Assembly: GCA_964571135.1 (NCBI GenBank) | Contig: CAZMZW010000001.1 | Span: 597,081-661,080 of the forward strand | Direction: 5' to 3' | From: CAZMZW01 sp964571135 | GTDB lineage: Bacteria > Chloroflexota > Anaerolineae > Anaerolineales > Anaerolineaceae | Length of the DNA stretch: 64,000 bases | Shown here: positions 59,801 through 64,000 of the stretch, piece after piece | Layout: every line of letters begins with the position of its first letter | Position numbering within the stretch: the first letter of the stretch is position 1 | Translations under genes and position numbers: made by a program | The notes under the pieces: model-generated | The model's input: the letters and a program-made list of their open reading frames with translations, nothing else | Told to the model about the DNA's origin: nothing | Database searches by the model: none

Positions 59801-60816
59801 GAGCGGTAACACCTGTCTTTGATGGTGCCAATGAGGACGAAATCGAAGCAGAACTTGCCCGAGCCTGGTTAATTGATAATGCCTGGAATGAAATTACAGA
59901 GCGTGCCTGGGAGTGGATAAAAACAAAAGAATATTCTCCGGACAATATCAAAGATGATGAAGAAGTTCGGCTTCTCTATCTGGAGAGTTGGCTTGGTGAT
60001 AAAGGCTACGAGGTGTCCAACTTTCCTATCGATCGAAATTATGCGCGCCGATCCGTGTTAAAAGAATGGCTGCGCGAAAAGAACTACAATCCGGATCAAA
60101 TTCTGAGTTTTGATAATATAAAAATTGGTGATAACTCATATCTTGACAAAGATATAAAAGCCATTAATGCCTGTTTAAGAATCTGGTTGGAAAAAATTGG
60201 TCAGCACCCGGGACGAATTAATGATGACAAGCTCAGGCAAAAATCAGAAGAGTTCATGAAATCTGTAGAATTTCAAAATGGCAAATTTGAACCAATGCCA
60301 GTTCTGGGAAAGCAAAGACTGCATGATGGTAAAACTGGAACGGTCTTTAATCAGCCTGTAACTGTCGGAGTTATGACTGTTCTTAAATTACATCATCTTG
60401 TTGAAGATAAAGTTCATGCTCGTTCCACCGGACCATATAGCCTGGTTACCCAACAACCGTTAGGTGGCAAGGCTCAATTTGGTGGGCAGCGTTTTGGTGA
60501 AATGGAAGTATGGGCACTGGAAGCGTATGGTGCCGCTTACTCCCTGCAAGAAATGCTGACCATTAAATCGGATGATACTCAGGGTAGAACTGCAGCTTAT
60601 GAATCCATTGTGAAAGGTAATCCAATCGAGGAACCGAATCTGCCGGCCTCTTTCCGTGTTCTTGTAAAAGAGCTACAAAGCCTTGGCCTGGCAGTGGAAG
60701 CGGAAATGGATTCGGGCGAGGTTGTTCGCTTTGGAAAGGATGAAGAAAAGCAAAAGATACCCAGACCGAGCACGGGCTTGATGGGTATAAAACCAAAGTT
60801 TGATGATTTTCTTTAA
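56878..60816 (+). CDS. rpoB: DNA-directed RNA polymerase subunit beta
   Basis: The 1312-residue subunit contains the rifampicin-region block SSQLSQFMDQTNPLAELRHKRTLSALGPGGL with D, H and S residues of the drug site intact, VRDVHHSHYGRICPIETPEGPN, and the C-terminal KLHHLVEDKVHARSTGPYS. From about residue 997 to 1138 there is a long insertion between FDGANEDEI and GKQRLHDGKTG, where E. coli has only about 28 residues. Its own sequence is acidic and helical (for example WAWEWIKTKEYS). Neither rplJL upstream nor rpoC downstream is present. The gene has its own promoter and leader. Confidence 0.97.
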   Translation: MTSALPIKSYARIPSILELPNLIEVQLESFQRLKTEGLKDLFNEITPIESYNKGIKLYFPSETSESKQFKLKYWFEEPKNTIEECVERDLTYACPLYVSVLIAGPEVPEPIKQDIFLGDFPEMTEKGTFIINGTERVVVSQLIRSPGVYFNAPVNRATGHRLATAKLIPDRGAWMEFETRKNDYIILKFNRKRTVPITVFLRALAMVDDGLKDSPIKTGKDEELISIFQDVDNDPDRLFIMNTIKQEPEWTVSEKKPVGEAALLEFFRKMRPGDPATLENAREFLTEQLFDQRHYDLEKVGRYKLNQKLDLTSKIPVSHRTITKWDMVYLIRRMIMINNEVEDKDDIDHLGNRRVKTVGELIQNKLRIGIRRMERVIKERMSIRDQGEISPMNLINIRPLVAALREFFGSSQLSQFMDQTNPLAELRHKRTLSALGPGGLRRERAGFDVRDVHHSHYGRICPIETPEGPNIGLIGRLANYARVNEYGFIETPYRKVLRELEVDDDRLMNRKIREAVVSSKTDEIIAKEGERITPDLFSIIKKAKKDGKIAIVPFVSKDVEFLSADAEDKYIIAQANSPLNEFEEFSVEQVSSRHHSDFINSIVDNVQYMDVAPHQIVGMSASLIPFLEHDDANRALMGSNMQAQAVPLIQPDLPIISTGMESYAARDSGQVLTANEDGEVVSVSGRQISVRSGKEVHTYHLRKYQRSNQSTCIDQRPIVEKGDRVHKGTILADSSSTVDGGLALGQNVVIAFVSWEGGNFEDAILISEKLVQEDRFTSIHIEKYEVEARDTKLGPEEITRDIPNVGDEAIKDLDEDGIIRIGAEVEPNDILVGKITPKGEKELTPEERLLRAIFGEKARDVKDTSLRMPHGERGKVVEVKVYTRDDNPDLSAGVDKMVRVAVAQQRKITAGDKMAGRHGNKGVVSKVVPVEDMPYLDDGTPIDLILNPLGVPGRMNIGQVLETHLGWAASRLGFRAVTPVFDGANEDEIEAELARAWLIDNAWNEITERAWEWIKTKEYSPDNIKDDEEVRLLYLESWLGDKGYEVSNFPIDRNYARRSVLKEWLREKNYNPDQILSFDNIKIGDNSYLDKDIKAINACLRIWLEKIGQHPGRINDDKLRQKSEEFMKSVEFQNGKFEPMPVLGKQRLHDGKTGTVFNQPVTVGVMTVLKLHHLVEDKVHARSTGPYSLVTQQPLGGKAQFGGQRFGEMEVWALEAYGAAYSLQEMLTIKSDDTQGRTAAYESIVKGNPIEEPNLPASFRVLVKELQSLGLAVEAEMDSGEVVRFGKDEEKQKIPRPSTGLMGIKPKFDDFL

Positions 60817-60823
60817 TAAATCA

Positions 60824-60852
60824 TTGACGATAAAAAATCGGTGTGATAAAAT
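60824..60852 (+). promoter_or_regulatory. Promoter of rpsL-rpsG-fusA-tuf
   Basis: TTGACG (60824-60829) and TAAAAT (60847-60852) have a 17-base spacer and lie 8 bases after the rpoB stop. The rpsL start is 55 bases downstream, preceded by GGAGG. The str operon therefore seems to be transcribed independently of rpoB. Confidence 0.8.
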
Positions 60853-60907
60853 TTAGTGTTTAATTTTAGAATTAGAAAGTAAGCGATCTTTTTGGAGGCT
60901 AAAAACA

Positions 60908-61330
60908 GTGCCAACTATTAATCAGCTTATCCGCAAAAGCAGGATGAGTAAAAAACAAAAAAGCAAAGCTCCGGCTCTTCTTTATACATTTAATTCAAAG
61001 AAGCAGCGCAGGGTACGTCAATTAAGAGGCGCTCCTCAGAAACGAGGAGTGTGCACAGTAGTAAGAACAATGACTCCCAAGAAACCGAATTCCGCGCTGC
61101 GAAAAATCGCCCGCGTTCGTCTTTCAAATGGAATGGAAGTAACGGCTTATATTCCAGGTGAAGGTCACCAACTTCAGGAACACTCTGTAGTGATGGTTCG
61201 TGGTGGACGTGTGAAAGATTTGCCAGGTGTTCGTTACCACATCGTGCGTGGTGCACTGGATACTACCGGTGTTGCGGTAAGAAACCAGGGTCGTTCTAAG
61301 TACGGTACCAAGCGGCCTAAAGCTGCCTAG
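60908..61330 (+). CDS. rpsL: Ribosomal protein S12
   Basis: The 140-residue protein starts with GTG (PTINQLIRKSR follows) and has GGAGG 8 bases upstream. It lines the decoding site of the 30S subunit. The streptomycin-site motif TPKKPNSALRK, with both Lys residues, is unaltered, and LPGVRYHIVRGALD matches the family. An insertion of about 16 residues (LYTFNSKKQRR and neighbours) after KAPAL resembles the longer form known from Firmicutes. It lies first in the str operon. Confidence 0.98.
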   Translation: MPTINQLIRKSRMSKKQKSKAPALLYTFNSKKQRRVRQLRGAPQKRGVCTVVRTMTPKKPNSALRKIARVRLSNGMEVTAYIPGEGHQLQEHSVVMVRGGRVKDLPGVRYHIVRGALDTTGVAVRNQGRSKYGTKRPKAA

Positions 61331-61349
61331 AAATTGATGGAGAATTTGA

Positions 61350-61817
61350 ATGCGTAGGACAAAACCAGAAAAACGTAAGATTACCCCCGATATCCGATAT
61401 CAGAATAAAAATGTTCAGGTTCTGATTCATCATATTTTGCGACGCGGCAAGAAAAGCACAGCAAGATCGGTTGTATATGATGCTCTTGAATTGCTCGAAG
61501 AGCAAACCAAACGTAGCCCGATTGAAGTATATGATCAGGCATTGAAAAACGTCGGTCCTCTTATGGAAGTCCGCCCACGCCGTGTGGGAGGTGCAACTTA
61601 CCAGGTTCCCATGGAAGTTGAAGACAGTCGTCGTTTAACATTGGCTTTGCGCTGGATCATTGATGGCGCTAGAGCGCGGACAGGCAAATCGTTTGCTGAA
61701 AAATTATCGGCTGAATTATTAGACGCAGCCAATAATCAGGGTGCAGCAGTACATAAACGTGACGAAACTCATAAAATGGCAGAGGCTAACCGCGCATTCT
61801 CTCATTTTAGGATTTAA
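61350..61817 (+). CDS. rpsG: Ribosomal protein S7
   Basis: The 155-residue protein has the normal S7 order: MRRTKPEKRKITPD, GGATYQVPMEV, RWIIDGARARTGKSFAEKL, and HKMAEANRAFSHFR at the C-terminus. It organises the head of the 30S subunit and binds 16S rRNA. The gap after rpsL is 19 bases. Confidence 0.98.
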   Translation: MRRTKPEKRKITPDIRYQNKNVQVLIHHILRRGKKSTARSVVYDALELLEEQTKRSPIEVYDQALKNVGPLMEVRPRRVGGATYQVPMEVEDSRRLTLALRWIIDGARARTGKSFAEKLSAELLDAANNQGAAVHKRDETHKMAEANRAFSHFRI

Positions 61818-61858
61818 TTAAAAGATATAGATAAGGTCCGGTAATTCAGGTAATTAAT

Positions 61859-63928
61859 ATGGCGCGAAAATTTCCGTTGGAAAAGATTAGGAATATTGGG
61901 ATTATCGCGCATATTGATGCTGGTAAAACCACCACAACTGAGCGTATCCTCTTTTATACTGGTAAAACGTATCGTCTGGGTAACGTTGATGAAGGCACGA
62001 CAGTTACTGATTGGATGGTTCAGGAACGTGAACGTGGCATCACGATTGTATCGGCCGCAATCACTGCCGAATGGAACGGTTACCAGATTAACCTGATTGA
62101 TACTCCAGGTCATATTGATTTCACGGCTGAGGTACAGCGGTCATTGCGTGTGTTGGATGGGGGCGTCGTGGTATTTGATGCTGTGCAGGGGGTTGAACCA
62201 CAAAGCGAAACAGTTTGGCGGCAAGCCGACCGTTATCATGTTCCCCGAATTTGCTTTGTAAATAAAATGGATCGGATGGGTGCTTCATTTGATTACACCA
62301 TTAAATCCATTAAAAAGCGCCTGGGTGCCAATGTTATTGCAATGCATATGCCGATTGGTGCTGAAGCTGAGTTCAGTGGTGTGATTGATTTACTTGAAAA
62401 GAAAGCAATTTATTGGGATGATGAACAGGGTACGATAATTCGCTATGATGAAATCCCGCACGAATTGAAAAATAAGGCGAATGAACGACGTGCAAAAATG
62501 ATTGAAAAGATTTCCGAACTGGATGAAAAACTTTTCGATAAATTTGTCAATGAGGAAGAGATCACGATCCCCGAGATCAAAGTTGCCCTTCGGAAAGCTG
62601 TCCTTGAAAACCGGGTTAGTTTGGTTTTTTGTGGGACTGCTTTACGCAATAAAGGGATTCAACCTTTATTGGATGCAGTTGTGGATTATCTTCCTTCACC
62701 TATGGAACTTCCGGATGTTAAAGGAATAGACCCCCGTCATAATGAAGAAGTAACTCGTCCGACGGATGAAAATGCTCCATTAAGTGCCATTGTTTTCAAA
62801 ATCGTGTCAGACCCTTATGCCGGAAGATTAGCTTATATCCGGGTATATTCTGGGAAATTGGAACAAGGACTGATGGCCTATAACTCTTCTTCCGATAAAA
62901 AAGAACGGATTGGTCGATTGATTCGGGTATATGCTGACCATCGTGAAGATGTACCTGAAATTGGTGCTGGAGATATAGGAGCCGTACTCGGTTTTAAAAA
63001 TGTTTCGACTGGCGATACACTTTCGGATGCGCACCATCCGATTATTTTAGAGCGGATCACCTTCCCAGAACCGGTCATCATGGTGGCGATTGAACCCAAG
63101 ACTACTGCTGATCAGGATAAATTAGGAAAAGCTTTACAAAAGCTTGCCGAGGAAGATCCTACCTTCCGTGTGCATGTTGATGAAAACACCGGTCAGACCG
63201 TGATTTCTGGTATGGGTGAATTGCACCTTGAGATCCTGGTAGATCGTATGAAACGTGAATTTAATGTGGCAGCGAATATTGGACGTCCACGTGTTTCGTT
63301 TCGTGAAACAATCTCCAAGGCGCTTACTAAAGTGGAATACAAATATGTCAAACAAACTGGTGGACATGGTCAATATGGACACGTAGTATTCGCAATAGAA
63401 CCATTAGAGCGGGGTAGCGGTATTCGTTTTGTCAATAAAGTTACAGGGGGAAAGGTTCCCCGTGATTTCTTTGATGCTGTTGAAAAGGGTGTTTATGAAG
63501 CAGCTGAAACCGGTGTATTGGGTGGATATCCAATGACAGACATCGGTGTCACTTTTTATGATGGTTCATCCCATGAAGTGGATTCCAGCGATATGGCTTT
63601 TAAAATGGCCGCGATCTTTGCTTTTCGCGAAGGCGCCCAAAAAGCACAGCCAATTCTCCTGGAACCAATCATGAAAGTGGAAGTAATTGCCCCTGATGAA
63701 TATCTGGGGGACGTTTTGGCTCAGTTAAGCGCGCGGCGCGCTACAATTATAGGAATGGAAGCTAAACCTGGCAAGATCCAGGAAGTGAATGCGCAGGTTC
63801 CTCTAGTGGAAATGTTTGGTTATGCGACCGAATTACGGTCTGCTACGCAAGGACGCGGAGTCTTCTCAATGGAGTTTGCTTTTTATTCTCCTATGTCTGA
63901 ATCTGTACAGCTAAAAGTATTGAATTAA
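61859..63928 (+). CDS. fusA: Translation elongation factor G
   Basis: The 689-residue GTPase has the G1 motif AHIDAGKTTTTERILFYTG, G3 DTPGHIDF, and G4 NKMD. Domains III-V contain LHLEILVDRMKREFNVAANIGRPRVSF and QTGGHGQYGHV. It drives translocation on the ribosome. Length is typical. tuf follows after 29 bases. Confidence 0.98.
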   Translation: MARKFPLEKIRNIGIIAHIDAGKTTTTERILFYTGKTYRLGNVDEGTTVTDWMVQERERGITIVSAAITAEWNGYQINLIDTPGHIDFTAEVQRSLRVLDGGVVVFDAVQGVEPQSETVWRQADRYHVPRICFVNKMDRMGASFDYTIKSIKKRLGANVIAMHMPIGAEAEFSGVIDLLEKKAIYWDDEQGTIIRYDEIPHELKNKANERRAKMIEKISELDEKLFDKFVNEEEITIPEIKVALRKAVLENRVSLVFCGTALRNKGIQPLLDAVVDYLPSPMELPDVKGIDPRHNEEVTRPTDENAPLSAIVFKIVSDPYAGRLAYIRVYSGKLEQGLMAYNSSSDKKERIGRLIRVYADHREDVPEIGAGDIGAVLGFKNVSTGDTLSDAHHPIILERITFPEPVIMVAIEPKTTADQDKLGKALQKLAEEDPTFRVHVDENTGQTVISGMGELHLEILVDRMKREFNVAANIGRPRVSFRETISKALTKVEYKYVKQTGGHGQYGHVVFAIEPLERGSGIRFVNKVTGGKVPRDFFDAVEKGVYEAAETGVLGGYPMTDIGVTFYDGSSHEVDSSDMAFKMAAIFAFREGAQKAQPILLEPIMKVEVIAPDEYLGDVLAQLSARRATIIGMEAKPGKIQEVNAQVPLVEMFGYATELRSATQGRGVFSMEFAFYSPMSESVQLKVLN

Positions 63929-63957
63929 ACTACCAGGATTAATTAAGGAGAGAAATT

Positions 63958-64000
63958 ATGGCGAAAGAGACGTATGTACGCAACAAGCCCCACATGAACG
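63958..64000 (+). CDS. tuf: Elongation factor Tu, 5' end only
   Basis: Only 14 codons are visible: MAKETYVRNKPHMN. This start pattern and the position after fusA, with AAGGAGAG 6 bases before the ATG, identify EF-Tu. The rest lies beyond the window. Confidence 0.9.
   Translation, partial: MAKETYVRNKPHMN

Noticed and set aside
60908..61330. Insertion in S12 as a novel feature
   Set aside because: A similar 14-16 residue insertion after the PAL segment is known in Firmicutes S12, so it is not unusual.

Overview
The window is a chromosomal segment of a free-living bacterium, most likely Chloroflexota of the Anaerolineae type. The lineage call is an inference from gene content: a rubredoxin-less flavodiiron protein, a DUF211 plus VIT1/CCC1 pair, an Agl23-type GT-C membrane protein fused to NHL repeats, a D-threonine-aldolase-like enzyme, a T-box-controlled valS, a tRNA-Sec, and an EF-G/EF-Tu operon beside a solitary rpoB. 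I see no transposase, phage module, CRISPR array or plasmid backbone. The right half looks more AT-rich by eye than the first 27 kb.

Layout. 0-2.7 kb: a minus-strand operon of a diverged tRNA-guanine transglycosylase homologue followed by two tandem Arm/Rmt-type 16S rRNA methyltransferases, the second cut by the window edge; this is the most unusual block. 2.7-11 kb: membrane proteins, a UlaG-like metallohydrolase, a flavodiiron protein with a divergent mutarotase-like gene, DUF211/VIT metal transport, a SAM methyltransferase, a nucleoside phosphorylase and an FTR1 iron permease. 11.0-11.6 kb: a repeat-rich interval with tRNA-Val(CAC) and a degenerate copy of its 3' end. 11.6-15 kb: pstSCAB, with an atypical PstB. 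15-20.6 kb: gyrA, birA, hsp20, a small acidic protein and a methyltransferase. 20.6-31 kb: tRNA-Arg, a structured intergenic stretch, a NYN nuclease, dnaX-ybaB-recR, a HerA-like ATPase, a large one-pass membrane protein and polX. 31-38.8 kb: a D-amino-acid enzyme, tRNA-Sec, DUF364, a PAP2/nucleotidyltransferase/quinate-dehydrogenase-like operon, a methyltransferase plus PhzF pair, a beta-hydroxyacid dehydrogenase and a CDF exporter. 39-42.2 kb: small membrane proteins, a deazaflavin-type oxidoreductase, a DUF952-flavin reductase fusion and a helix-hairpin-helix protein. 42.2-53 kb: valS with its T-box, an orphan solute-binding lipoprotein joined to rnhA, tRNA-Cys, tRNA-Gly, a lytic transglycosylase, gmd, clpC and a GNAT protein. 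53-64 kb: the Agl23-NHL protein, rpoB with a clear promoter, then rpsL-rpsG-fusA-tuf with a separate promoter and no rpoC.

How the genes work together. Several blocks are translationally coupled by overlapping or abutting codons: the RNA-modification operon, pstSCAB, ybaB-recR, PAP2 with the nucleotidyltransferase, and the lipoprotein with rnhA. At least three genes (the tgt-like gene, pstS and polX) have a -10 element only 6-11 bases before the ATG and no Shine-Dalgarno sequence, which suggests leaderless transcripts. The valS leader carries a GUC valine specifier, so valS should respond to uncharged tRNA-Val. Function calls rest on protein motifs read by eye; no database search was run.
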